Part shown: positions 52,476-61,768 of the stretch, piece by piece
Position numbering within the stretch: the first letter of the stretch is position 1
Layout of the letters: each line of letters opens with the position of its first letter
Assembly (NCBI GenBank): GCA_001602455.1
Contig: CP012157.1
Coordinates: 3,281,733-3,345,732 of the forward strand
Direction: 5' to 3'
Length of the DNA stretch: 64,000 nucleotides
Source: Betaproteobacteria bacterium UKL13-2
Lineage (GTDB): Bacteria > Pseudomonadota > Gammaproteobacteria > Burkholderiales > Usitatibacteraceae
Made by a program: the position numbers and the translations under genes
Notes under the pieces: generated by a model
The model's database searches: none
Told to the model about the DNA's origin: nothing
Seen by the model: the letters and a program-made list of their open reading frames with translations, nothing else

Positions 52476-52836
52476 GTTTGATCTCCTTTCGTTGAAAAAT
52501 GCATACCGACAAAATATCGGTATCCACACTCACAGCGACCTTCGCTTGGAGATCTTGAGGTTCGGCGGTTGTGCCAAACAACATGAAATCGTTGCGGGTG
52601 ACGCCATCTGCGTAGGGTGACTTGCGCCAATTAATCAGTAGCAACTGCCACCGACCCTACGGTCTTGGATAACCCCATGATGTCGATGCCTTGACATCAC
52701 GAGACCCAATCTTTCCCGGTGAAAAAATACTCACCGTACTGACTTTTCGGTTTTGCCCACTGAAATCGTCAGGCTGCGCCTGCGATTTCGACTGACTGAG
52801 CCCGACAAAAGTAGGTTTGTACTTTTGTCGGAATGT
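52476..52836 (-). promoter_or_regulatory. rplJ leader with L10-type regulatory structure
   Basis: The 361-bp spacer after rplA is rich in hairpins. A perfect 12-bp stem CCGACAAAAGTA/TACTTTTGTCGG lies at 52802-52831; others are GAAATCG/CGATTTC with an inner CAGGC/GCCTG, TGATGTC/GACATCA, and ATACCGA/TCGGTAT near the rplJ start. The minus-strand segment CAAGACCGTAGGGTCGGTGG looks like part of an L10 leader, where L10-L12 binds and represses. The first hairpin may attenuate read-through from rplKA. Confidence 0.55.
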
Positions 52837-53568
52837 CTATCCTTGCTGACCTTGTGGCTGCGACGAGAAGGCTGACGTCTCCAAACGCACGCCAATGCCC
52901 ATTGTTGAAGACAGCGAAATCTTCTTCAGATAGACACCCTTCGACGATGCTGGCTTCGCTTTGTTTACGGCAGCGATCAACGCCGTCAGATTTTCAGTCA
53001 ACGCGTCGTTGGCAAACGATGCGCGGCCAATCGTACATTGCACGATGCCAGCTTTGTCGGCGCGATACTGTACTTGACCCGCCTTCGCGTTCTTGACTGC
53101 CTGCTCGACGTTTGGCGTAACAGTGCCGACTTTCGGGTTTGGCATCAAGCCGCGTGGACCCAACACCTGACCCAACGTGCCGACAACTTTCATCGCATCT
53201 GGTGTGGCGATCACGACATCAAAGTCCATGAAGCCGCCCTTGATACGTTCAGCCAGATCATCAAAGCCAACGATGTCCGCACCGGCAGCCGTCGCCTTGT
53301 CAGCATTCGCGCCCTGCGCAAACACCGCAACGCGCACCGACTTGCCAGTACCGCGCGGCAACACGACCGAGCCGCGAACCGATTGATCAGACTTCTTTGC
53401 ATCGATACCCAAATTGATCGCAACGTCGACCGACTCGTCAAATTTTGCGGTCGCTGTCTTCTTGACGATTTCAAGCGCATCAGCGACAGGGTATGTCTTA
53501 TCACGATCCACCAAGCCAACAAATTTCTGCATGCGCTTGGTGAGTTTTACTGTTTTTTCGTTAGCCAT
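52837..53568 (-). CDS. rplA: 50S ribosomal protein L1
   Basis: L1 forms the mobile stalk near the E site and represses rplKA in E. coli. The 243-residue protein has [40 protein letters not shown] and the C-terminal [20 protein letters not shown]. The tail is about ten residues longer than usual. Its ATG overlaps the rplK stop by one base. Confidence 0.97.
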   Translation of the reverse strand: MANEKTVKLTKRMQKFVGLVDRDKTYPVADALEIVKKTATAKFDESVDVAINLGIDAKKSDQSVRGSVVLPRGTGKSVRVAVFAQGANADKATAAGADIVGFDDLAERIKGGFMDFDVVIATPDAMKVVGTLGQVLGPRGLMPNPKVGTVTPNVEQAVKNAKAGQVQYRADKAGIVQCTIGRASFANDALTENLTALIAAVNKAKPASSKGVYLKKISLSSTMGIGVRLETSAFSSQPQGQQG

Positions 53569-54002
53569 TACCGTACTCCCTCAACTTCAATACCCATCGA
53601 ACGTGCCGAGCCTGCAATGGTGCGAACTGCTGCATCCAAGTCTGCTGCCGTCAAATTCGGCATTTTGGCCGTGGCGATTTCTTCGGCTTGAGCACGCGTC
53701 AATTTGCCAACCTTATCGGTATGGGGGGTTTTGGAGCCCTTCTCAACCTTGGCAGCCTTCTTAATCAGGTAGGTCGCGGGTGGGGTACCCATGACAAACG
53801 TAAATGACTTATCACCAAACGCAGTGATGGTCACTGGAATCGGCATGCCCGGTTCCATTTTCTGCGTCTGCGCGTTGAACGCTTTGCAGAATTCCATGAT
53901 GTTCAAACCACGCTGTCCCAGCGCGGGGCCAATTGGTGGCGATGGATTCGCCTTACCAGCGGGCACTTGTAGCTTGATGTAGCCAACAATCTTTTTTGCC
54001 AT
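53568..54002 (-). CDS. rplK: 50S ribosomal protein L11
   Basis: L11 belongs to the GTPase-associated centre and is needed for RelA activation. The 144-residue product starts [20 protein letters not shown] and continues [40 protein letters not shown] is near the end. ATG 54002 is chosen over an upstream Met by family match. Confidence 0.97.
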   Translation of the reverse strand: MAKKIVGYIKLQVPAGKANPSPPIGPALGQRGLNIMEFCKAFNAQTQKMEPGMPIPVTITAFGDKSFTFVMGTPPATYLIKKAAKVEKGSKTPHTDKVGKLTRAQAEEIATAKMPNLTAADLDAAVRTIAGSARSMGIEVEGVR

Positions 54003-54119
54003 TGCTTTTCCTCTTGAGTGCAAGCGATGCTGGCTTTACAGCATCTCCTCGTTAAATCGCGTCCACGGTAACGACACCATCGGCACGGGATCGCTCGCGC
54101 CGCCGGTTAATGCAATTTC

Positions 54120-54653
54120 TTATTGCTTCTCGACTTGACCGAAGTCCAACTCAACCGGGGTTGGGCGTCCGAAAATCAGCACCGACACGCGAATCTTTGA
54201 CTTGTCGTAGTTCACCTCTTCGACGTTGCCATTGAAATCAGTGAACGGACCATCTTTCACACGAATCAACTCGCCAACCTCGAACAATACTTTTGGCTTC
54301 GGCTTTTCCACACCTTCCTTAACTTGATTCAAGATAAGGTCGATCTCTTTTTGTGGAACCGGCGAAGGCTTGTTGCCCACGCCACCGACAAAGCCGGTGA
54401 TCTTTGGTGTCGATTTCACCAAATGCCAAGTTTCGTCAGTCATTTCCATGTTGACCAAAATGTAACCCGGGAAGAAACGGCGTTCAGAAGTTGCCTTGGC
54501 ACCCTTCTTCATCTCGACGACTTCTTCGGTCGGCACCAGCACTTCACCAAACATTTCCGGCATACCGGAACGACGAATGCGCTCAATCAGCGCAGCTTGA
54601 ATACTTTTTTCCTGACCAGAGTACGCATGTACGATGTACCAACGCATAGCCAT
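54120..54653 (-). CDS. nusG: Transcription termination/antitermination factor NusG
   Basis: NusG binds RNA polymerase and links it to Rho or ribosomes. The 177-residue protein has the NGN domain ([32 protein letters not shown]) and the C-terminal KOW domain ([20 protein letters not shown]). It starts one base before the secE stop and lies 117 bp before rplK. Confidence 0.97.
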   Translation of the reverse strand: MAMRWYIVHAYSGQEKSIQAALIERIRRSGMPEMFGEVLVPTEEVVEMKKGAKATSERRFFPGYILVNMEMTDETWHLVKSTPKITGFVGGVGNKPSPVPQKEIDLILNQVKEGVEKPKPKVLFEVGELIRVKDGPFTDFNGNVEEVNYDKSKIRVSVLIFGRPTPVELDFGQVEKQ

Positions 54654-55001
54654 TTACGCACCGCCCCCAATAAATTTTGTGACAGCGAACGTGAGGCTCC
54701 AGTCGACCACCCAGAGGAAGATTGCCATGATAAAGACAAAGACAAAAATGATCCCGGTTGACTGCATCGCCTCTTTCCGCGTCGGCCAGACAACTTTTTT
54801 AGCTTCTTCCACCGACTCTTTGCCAAACTGGGCGAACTCACGACCCGGCTCGCTAAACCAACCCACAACGCCGGCCAACACCATAATCCCCATCATCGCA
54901 CCAAGACGAACGATCATTGGCTTGTCGGCAAGCACATAAAATGCCGCCACGCCGCCGATGAGTATCAGGACTGCCACTGCAATTTGAATTTTGTCTTTCA
55001 T
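54654..55001 (-). CDS. secE: Preprotein translocase subunit SecE
   Basis: SecE clamps SecY in the translocon. The 115-residue protein has three predicted membrane helices, as in E. coli. The essential segment EFAQFGKESVEEAKKVVWPT followed by RKEAMQSTGIIFVFVFIM is present. ATG 55001 (MKDKIQ) is chosen. Between it and tRNA-Trp is an interrupted palindrome AACAACC/GGTTGTT at 55038-55052. Confidence 0.95.
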   Translation of the reverse strand: MKDKIQIAVAVLILIGGVAAFYVLADKPMIVRLGAMMGIMVLAGVVGWFSEPGREFAQFGKESVEEAKKVVWPTRKEAMQSTGIIFVFVFIMAIFLWVVDWSLTFAVTKFIGGGA

Positions 55002-55063
55002 TCCACACACTTTGGGGCTGGCGCGCTGATTTGCATCAACAACCCGGTTGTTTACGACTTATC

Positions 55064-55139
55064 TGGCAGGCCAGGAGGGCCTCGAACCCCCAACCTACGG
55101 TTTTGGAGACCGTTACTCTGCCAATTGAGCTACTGGCCT
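55064..55139 (-). tRNA. tRNA-Trp (CCA)
   Basis: The 76-nt gene has acceptor stem AGGCCAG/CTGGCCT, an anticodon stem-loop with CTCCAAA in the loop (anticodon CCA), the T-loop GGTTCGA and an encoded CCA end. It lies between tuf and secE, the usual betaproteobacterial place. Confidence 0.96.
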
Positions 55140-55143
55140 ATTT

Positions 55144-55263
55144 GGGGTGGTTTCTCGCCTACTGCGCGGCTCAACTGCTCGCCTGCGGTGCTCGCCGTAC
55201 AACAAGTACGACTACGCTCCTCGACAACCATTTGACCCGCTCGCGACGGCGTTAAACCGCCCC
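55144..55263. repeat. Inverted-repeat element distantly related to repeat A
   Basis: The 120-bp segment has ends GGGGTGGTTT and AAACCGCCCC in inverse order. The interior shares TGCGGTGCTCGCCGTAC and GACCCGCTCGCGACGG with repeat A but the rest differs. I see no target duplication. It lies between tuf copy 2 and tRNA-Trp, so it is probably transcribed within the operon. Confidence 0.5.
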
Positions 55264-55282
55264 ACTACTACACTTCAGAAAC

Positions 55283-56473
<1,191 letters not shown>

Positions 56474-56612
56474 TTCTCGTCCTCGTTAAATCTCGGTTAA
56501 CAATGGATACTGCATTTCGGTTTTTACTCAGCAAATCCGTGTGGCTTTGCCACCAGATTTGACTTGCCAGCCCGCGCAAAAGTAGGTTTCCACTTTTTCG
56601 CGTTTTTGTTCT

Positions 56613-56688
<76 letters not shown>

Positions 56689-56861
56689 TGCGGTCTCGTT
56701 TTTGCGGGAAATTGCGGCGTTTCGCGTTTCCTCGTGTACAAACTCGTACACGTCGAAACCGCTCACCTTGCACTTTCCTCACCAAAACGCGCCCGAACTA
56801 ACGCGGCGGTTTTTCAACCGCCATAATGCAACCGCCATACTGCGTTACAACTACAAAATTC

Positions 56862-56935
56862 TGGAGCGGGAGAACGGGATCGAACCGTCGTATGCAGCTT
56901 GGAAGGCTGCCGTTCTACCATTGAACTACTCCCGC
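56862..56935 (-). tRNA. tRNA-Gly (TCC)
   Basis: The 74-nt gene has acceptor GCGGGAG/CTCCCGC, anticodon stem GCAGC/GCTGC with loop CTTCCAA (anticodon TCC), T-loop GTTCGAT and an encoded CCA. It is the second of three tRNAs in the tuf operon. Confidence 0.96.
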
Positions 56936-57014
56936 CTCTTGCTCACCACGTAAGACACGGAACCAACGACTACACGACTACGAACCAACGATTACTTCCC
57001 CCACCACCAAAAAC

Positions 57015-57100
57015 TGGTGGAGAGAGCTGGATTCGAACCAGCGTACTCGTAAGAGGGCAGATTTACAGTCTGCTGCCATTAACCACTCGGCCATCTCTCC
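57015..57100 (-). tRNA. tRNA-Tyr (GTA)
   Basis: The 86-nt gene has acceptor GGAGAGA/TCTCTCC, anticodon stem GCAGA/TCTGC with loop CTGTAAA (anticodon GTA), the long variable arm of a class II tRNA, T-loop GTTCGAA and encoded CCA. It is the first gene of the tRNA-tuf transcript. Confidence 0.96.
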
Positions 57101-57113
57101 ACGGGAACCCGGC

Positions 57114-57142
57114 ATTATCAAGACTTTCGCCGAAAACGTCAA
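57114..57142 (-). promoter_or_regulatory. Promoter of the tRNA-Tyr-Gly-Thr-tuf operon
   Basis: On the minus strand TTGACG (57137-57142) and GATAAT (57114-57119) are 17 bp apart. The GC-rich stretch GCCGGG directly after the -10 resembles the discriminator of stringently controlled stable-RNA promoters. The first tRNA base lies 13 bp after the -10. Confidence 0.75.
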
Positions 57143-57278
57143 CCTTCACTCCTCGCTCGAAAGCCATCCCGCCAAGATACCCGCCGAACACCAGCTCGAC
57201 GACTAAAATGTTTCCCGAACGCGAGCAAAACATCCCCAGCCAACGCCTTGCGGCACCTCTGAAAGCAAACACTCACAT

Positions 57279-58103
57279 ATGCCAGAAACCAACAATAGAA
57301 AGCCGTTGAGAGTTGTCGTCGTCTCCATTGGACGCAGCGGAACGTCGTTGTTCGCACGCATCTTGGATGAAGTGCTGGGCGTCGATTTTGGCGACGAGGC
57401 AGATCACATCCCGCGTAACCACAACAATCCCGATGGCTATTTTGAAAACGCCGCGTTTTTGGCATTCAATGATCGCGTGTTGCAAGCCGCCGGCGGGTGG
57501 GTGCTGGAGCCGCCGCCGATTGACTATGCGCAACGATTGGATGTTGTCGTCCGCCATCAATTAGTCACTGAGGCCTCACACCTGCTGGGTCGCTACGCCG
57601 CCGACAAACCAACTTTTGGCTGGAAAGACCCCAGGCTGTCATTCACGTTGCCGATTTGGCGCACCGCTTGCCCCGATATCGTGCCGATCATCGCCTTTCG
57701 CAAACCCTATTCGGTGTTGTCATCCATCGGCGCGCAGCTAGATCGGCCGATTGAATCCCTGGCCGGGCTTTGGTTTCGCTACTACCAGCATGTTTTTACC
57801 CACACCGAAGGGCTGCCGCGTTACTTCGCGAGTTTTGACCAGTTACTCACCGACCCGGCGAGTGTGGTTCGCGGCATGGCGCAACATCTTGGCCGCGAGA
57901 TCGATGAAAAAGCATTGTCTAGGCAACTCGCTGAAATTGTGAAACCCCAGCAATCACGGCATTCTTCAGCCAAAATCGCCTCGAATCGCCCGTCAGTATT
58001 GGATCTTGCGACAACTGACTTATACGACTACCTGATTGAATCGGTCGGTCTTGAGGGGGGGCAGCCAGACCCGACGCACCTGCACCGCCTGCTCGGTCTC
58101 TGA
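57279..58103 (+). CDS. Sulfotransferase-like protein
   Basis: The 274-residue protein has the PAPS-binding loop VVVSIGRSGTSLFARIL at about 13-29, GWKDPR at 114-119 and the second phosphate-binding segment AFRKPYSVLSS at about 139-149. These fit the sulfotransferase superfamily, which moves sulfate from PAPS to an acceptor. No membrane segment or signal is seen, so the protein is probably cytoplasmic. The acceptor is unknown and neighbours do not help. The gene diverges from the tRNA operon and converges with gspF. A 10-bp unit CGCTGAAGAA is repeated at 58110-58136. Confidence 0.75.
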   Translation: MPETNNRKPLRVVVVSIGRSGTSLFARILDEVLGVDFGDEADHIPRNHNNPDGYFENAAFLAFNDRVLQAAGGWVLEPPPIDYAQRLDVVVRHQLVTEASHLLGRYAADKPTFGWKDPRLSFTLPIWRTACPDIVPIIAFRKPYSVLSSIGAQLDRPIESLAGLWFRYYQHVFTHTEGLPRYFASFDQLLTDPASVVRGMAQHLGREIDEKALSRQLAEIVKPQQSRHSSAKIASNRPSVLDLATTDLYDYLIESVGLEGGQPDPTHLHRLLGL

Positions 58104-58131
58104 CCAGTGCGCTGAAGAACGCTGAAGAACG

Positions 58132-59367
58132 CTAAAGCCGCCCTGTGCTCAAGCCCGTAATTGCCAACATGATCGCCACCATGATGAACGCAATCACACC
58201 GCCGATGGCCAGAATTGCCAAGGGCTCGATCAACACGAGAAAACGCCGCATACGATTGCGTCCCGCTTCCATGGACAGTTCACCGAGCGTGGCAACTGTT
58301 TGCGGCAATTCCCCGGATTTTTCGCCGACGCGAATCAGGTTCACGCCCGTTGCGCCAACCAGCCGGTAACGCGCCGCCGCATCAGCCAATGTAGAGCCGC
58401 CGCGCACGTCGCGAATGACCAGATTCACACGTTCACGCATCTTGGCAAAACGTAAGCCCCCGGCCGACAACTCCAGCGCCGACAAAATCGGCACGCGGTT
58501 GGCGAGCAACGCACCGAGCGTCGTCGCCCAGCGACCAATTTCGGCCTCGGTTAACCATTCGCCGACGAGCGGCAGCGTGGATAAACGCGTCAGCCACTGC
58601 GTCCGGCCAGCAGCATCACGAATACTCAGATAAAACATCCCGGCGGCAGCCACCACCAGCAAAAACAGCCACAGCCAGTTGGCTTGCAAAAACACGCCAA
58701 ACTTAATCACTGCCAGCGAAATCTCCGGGATATCCGCCGCCCGACTGCCTTTGACCAAGTTTGCAAACTTCGGCACCACCACCAAAAAAATCAACAGCAC
58801 CGCCGCAATACCCGCCACGATCAAAATGACGGGGTAGGTGAGTGAGTTCCGCATCTCCTGCTGAATACGGTCGTCGTACTCCATTTGTTTCGCGCCATCG
58901 GCTAGCGCGCTGGAGAGTTTGCCGGTCATTTCACCGGTGGCCGCAAGCTGAAACACGTACTGCGGAAATTCAATCTTGGTCTCTTCCAGCGCCTTCACAA
59001 ACGGTGTGCCGGCATTCAAGCTGCGATGGGCGCGGCGTAGCCCTTGGCCCGCCGGCGTATCCACCCTCGATAAGGCCAGCGAATCAACCGCGTCAACTAG
59101 CGTGATACCCGCCCGCAGCAATGTGGAAAGTTCACGAATGATCAGAATCTGTTCGCCCGCGTTGACCTTGCGATTTTTAGCAAAGCCCAGCATTGACGGC
59201 GCTTTTGCGGCAGATTCGCCTGAAACGCCGCTCTGGTCTTCGAGTTTGGTTGGCGTGAGCGCCTGTTCGCTCAGTTTTTGCAGCGCCTCTTGTGACGACG
59301 CGGCGTCGATCTGGCCTTCGACCGTGCCACCGCGTGTATCAATTGCTTCATACCGAAAAAGTGCCAT
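58132..59367 (-). CDS. gspF: Type II secretion/type IV pilus platform protein GspF
   Basis: GspF is the polytopic inner-membrane platform that works with the GspE motor. The 411-residue protein starts MALFRYEAIDTRGGTVEGQI and has two T2SSF domains, with LRAGITLVDAVDSLALSRVD and LANRVPILSALELSAGGLRF, and three predicted membrane helices (about 170-190, 220-240, 375-400). It follows gspE by 26 bp. It could serve a type II secretion system or a related pilus; no pseudopilin genes are in the window. Confidence 0.88.
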   Translation of the reverse strand: MALFRYEAIDTRGGTVEGQIDAASSQEALQKLSEQALTPTKLEDQSGVSGESAAKAPSMLGFAKNRKVNAGEQILIIRELSTLLRAGITLVDAVDSLALSRVDTPAGQGLRRAHRSLNAGTPFVKALEETKIEFPQYVFQLAATGEMTGKLSSALADGAKQMEYDDRIQQEMRNSLTYPVILIVAGIAAVLLIFLVVVPKFANLVKGSRAADIPEISLAVIKFGVFLQANWLWLFLLVVAAAGMFYLSIRDAAGRTQWLTRLSTLPLVGEWLTEAEIGRWATTLGALLANRVPILSALELSAGGLRFAKMRERVNLVIRDVRGGSTLADAAARYRLVGATGVNLIRVGEKSGELPQTVATLGELSMEAGRNRMRRFLVLIEPLAILAIGGVIAFIMVAIMLAITGLSTGRL

Positions 59368-59393
59368 CGAGAGTCTTTTCTTCTGGTCGATAC

Positions 59394-61226
59394 TTAACGC
59401 GCCGAATCTTCAGCGAGCATGGCGTCATCCGCCCCCGCACCCTGACTCTGTGAGCCTGCGACTCGCAGCACCTCTTCCAAGCTGGTCAAGCCTTGTGCAG
59501 CCTTAATCAAGCCATCCTCGCGCAACGTGCGGAATTTCCAAGCGCCGGGTGTGTGTCGGGCAATTTCGGCTAACTCCATCGATGAGCGTCGCGCCACAAT
59601 CGCGTCTTGAATGTCTGGTGTCACTGTGAGCAACTCATGGATACCGGAGCGCCCACGATACGAGCCCGCGTCATCAGTACCGGAGGCAGGTGCCATCAAC
59701 GCGGGTACCGACGGCATGGCGGCAGGATACTGCGTTGCGAGGTATGAAAACTCGTCTTGCAGCCACTTGGGCGCGTTCACAGCAGACGCTTTGGCTGGAT
59801 CTAACTTTCGAACCAGCCGCTGCGCGAGCACAGCACGCACTGAGGTGGCGAGCAAAAACGGCTCAATGCCCATCTCCAGCAAGCGCGTAAACGCAGACGG
59901 CGCGTCGTTCGTATGAATCGTCGCCAATACGAGGTGCCCCGTCAGCGCAGATTGAATCGCAATTTCCGCCGTCTCGGCATCACGAATCTCACCGATCATA
60001 ATCACGTCCGGATCGTGGCGAAGAATCGAGCGTAACGCTCGCGCAAACGTATATCCAATATCCGAGTGCGTCTGGATCTGGGTAATGCCAGACATACGGT
60101 ATTCGACTGGGTCTTCCACCGTCACAATCTTCAAGCTGCGGTCGTTAATCGCCGACAGTGCCGAGTACAGCGTGGTACTTTTACCCGAGCCGGTCGGCCC
60201 CGTCACCAACACAATGCCGTTCGGTTGTTTCAGAATCTCTTGGAAGGCTTTCAGAATATCCGGCGACATCCCTAATGAGGCCAGCGAAAGATCCGCACGC
60301 TCTTTTGGCAACAAGCGCAGCACTAACGACTCGCCATGCACACCGGGAATGGCTGAAACACGAATATCCATTTCAACGCCTGAAACACGGGTAGTGATGC
60401 GCCCATCCTGCGGCAAGCGACGCTCAGCGATATCCAGCCCGGAAATCAATTTCACCCGTGACGCAATCGCATCAAACCCGTCCCGTGGCCGCGCCATGCG
60501 GGTTTGCAATACGCCATCAACGCGCAACCGCACTTCGAAGTCGCGTTCTCCTGGCTCAATATGAATGTCCGACGCACGCTCATCGACTGCCTGAGCCAGT
60601 ACGTTATTGACAAATTCGATGACCGGCGCCTCTTCGGCCAGCTCACGTAGATAGTTCGCGTCCCCTAAGTTGCCCGTTCGCGCCCGATCGCCATCGCGCA
60701 CGATTTGCAGCAATCGCTCGATGTCATTGCTGCGCGCCCAACACAACTCAAACGCGGCACCTCTCGATGAATGCGCCAGCAAGTCATTGATCTCTCGATC
60801 TAGCGGATCTTTTGCCGCCACCATTCGCATACCGCCAACATGATACGGAACCGCCTCCCTTGACTGCCACCAACCACGGCTAAGCCCCCACTCCCCAATT
60901 GCCTCATTGACTTGGCTGACGGAGGGCAAGCGATCAGAGGCGAGTACGCCTAATCCGGTTTGTTCACTCAGATGCGGCAACAGCGCCTCTTCAGACAGCG
61001 CCCCCATACGAACCAGCACACCGCCGAGGCGGCCACTGGCAGGACGCATACTTCTGCCAGTTGAGCGATCTTTCGACCCGATCTCGGCTTGAAATACCAG
61101 CGCCTTTTCAACGTCCGCCGACGATACCTTGCCCGCAGCCACCAATCTTTCGCCGATTTGGTCGGCCAGTTTTCCCATCCCAACATGGGGTGCGGAAGCG
61201 TCCAAATTGGCTAAATTCACTGCCAT
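59394..61226 (-). CDS. gspE: Type II secretion/type IV pilus assembly ATPase GspE
   Basis: GspE powers pseudopilus assembly. From ATG 61226 the protein has 610 residues: an N-terminal MshEN/GspE_N region (about 15-165), N2 domain with RASDIHIEPGERDFEVRLRV, Walker A GPTGSGKST at 343-351, Asp box EDPVEYR, Walker B IGEIRDAETAE near 411 and the His box. The tetracysteine zinc motif normally between LAQRLVR and YRGR is absent: residues 471-522 hold no Cys and are replaced by an Ala/Pro-rich stretch. An in-frame upstream start would add a hydrophobic segment and is unlikely. Confidence 0.9.
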   Translation of the reverse strand: MAVNLANLDASAPHVGMGKLADQIGERLVAAGKVSSADVEKALVFQAEIGSKDRSTGRSMRPASGRLGGVLVRMGALSEEALLPHLSEQTGLGVLASDRLPSVSQVNEAIGEWGLSRGWWQSREAVPYHVGGMRMVAAKDPLDREINDLLAHSSRGAAFELCWARSNDIERLLQIVRDGDRARTGNLGDANYLRELAEEAPVIEFVNNVLAQAVDERASDIHIEPGERDFEVRLRVDGVLQTRMARPRDGFDAIASRVKLISGLDIAERRLPQDGRITTRVSGVEMDIRVSAIPGVHGESLVLRLLPKERADLSLASLGMSPDILKAFQEILKQPNGIVLVTGPTGSGKSTTLYSALSAINDRSLKIVTVEDPVEYRMSGITQIQTHSDIGYTFARALRSILRHDPDVIMIGEIRDAETAEIAIQSALTGHLVLATIHTNDAPSAFTRLLEMGIEPFLLATSVRAVLAQRLVRKLDPAKASAVNAPKWLQDEFSYLATQYPAAMPSVPALMAPASGTDDAGSYRGRSGIHELLTVTPDIQDAIVARRSSMELAEIARHTPGAWKFRTLREDGLIKAAQGLTSLEEVLRVAGSQSQGAGADDAMLAEDSAR

Positions 61227-61423
61227 AAACAATCCTGTCACATAAAAGAGGGAGAAGAAGAAAAATAGGTCGCACGCAAGCGTGATGCGCAATATCGCCC
61301 CGTCTGTTTCGACCGGCGCTCAGTTAAGCCCGCAGTTCAACCCGCAGTTCAACCTCAACTCAGCCGCGCCGTCATGACAAATATAGGGCAATGTGAGACT
61401 CCTAGACTTGCCGACGAATTTCA

Positions 61424-61437
61424 GACAAAATATTGTC
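61424..61437. promoter_or_regulatory. Inverted repeat upstream of exported protein gene
   Basis: GACAAAATATTGTC has 5-bp arms around AATA. It lies in the 542-bp spacer between divergent gspE and the exported protein gene and may be an operator for either. The spacer has no supported small gene. Confidence 0.3.
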
Positions 61438-61522
61438 GCACATGCAGTCGTCATGCGTAGAGAAGCCTGAGTAGTTGACAAGTTGCGAGCAATAGTTAAA
61501 GTAGCTTCTCAGATCGCCAATC

Positions 61523-61542
61523 GTGTTGTAATATTGCAACAC
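61523..61542. promoter_or_regulatory. 20-bp palindrome, candidate operator
   Basis: GTGTTGTAATATTGCAACAC is symmetrical apart from one base pair. Size and symmetry are those of a dimeric regulator site. It lies 227 bp before the exported protein start. Confidence 0.45.
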
Positions 61543-61732
61543 AAGCCAGCCAATTGAGCCGGAAAGGCGTGCTGATTTGCAAAGTTGTAGAGTTTTCTTT
61601 ACTATTGCTGAGACGTCGTTATAAACTCATGGCGTCAGCGAGGCGGAGTACGATTCTTTGAAGGCTACACATCGCGCCGGCGCGATAAATAAGAAGAACG
61701 AGCTGCCAAGCTAAACCGTTATGAAAAATTTT

Positions 61733-61746
61733 TGTTAGATCTAACA
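61733..61746. promoter_or_regulatory. 14-bp perfect palindrome before the ribosome binding site
   Basis: TGTTAGATCTAACA is a perfect palindrome, 22 bp before the ATG at 61769 and just before AAAGGAGAC. It may be an operator or a 5' leader hairpin that protects the mRNA or controls translation. Confidence 0.45.
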
Positions 61747-61768
61747 CAATCCTTCAAAGGAGACAGTA

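Noticed and set aside
55144-55263. Calling this a fourth full copy of the 134-bp element
   Set aside because: Length, ends and most of the interior differ and no 4-bp duplication is seen, so only a distant relation is claimed.
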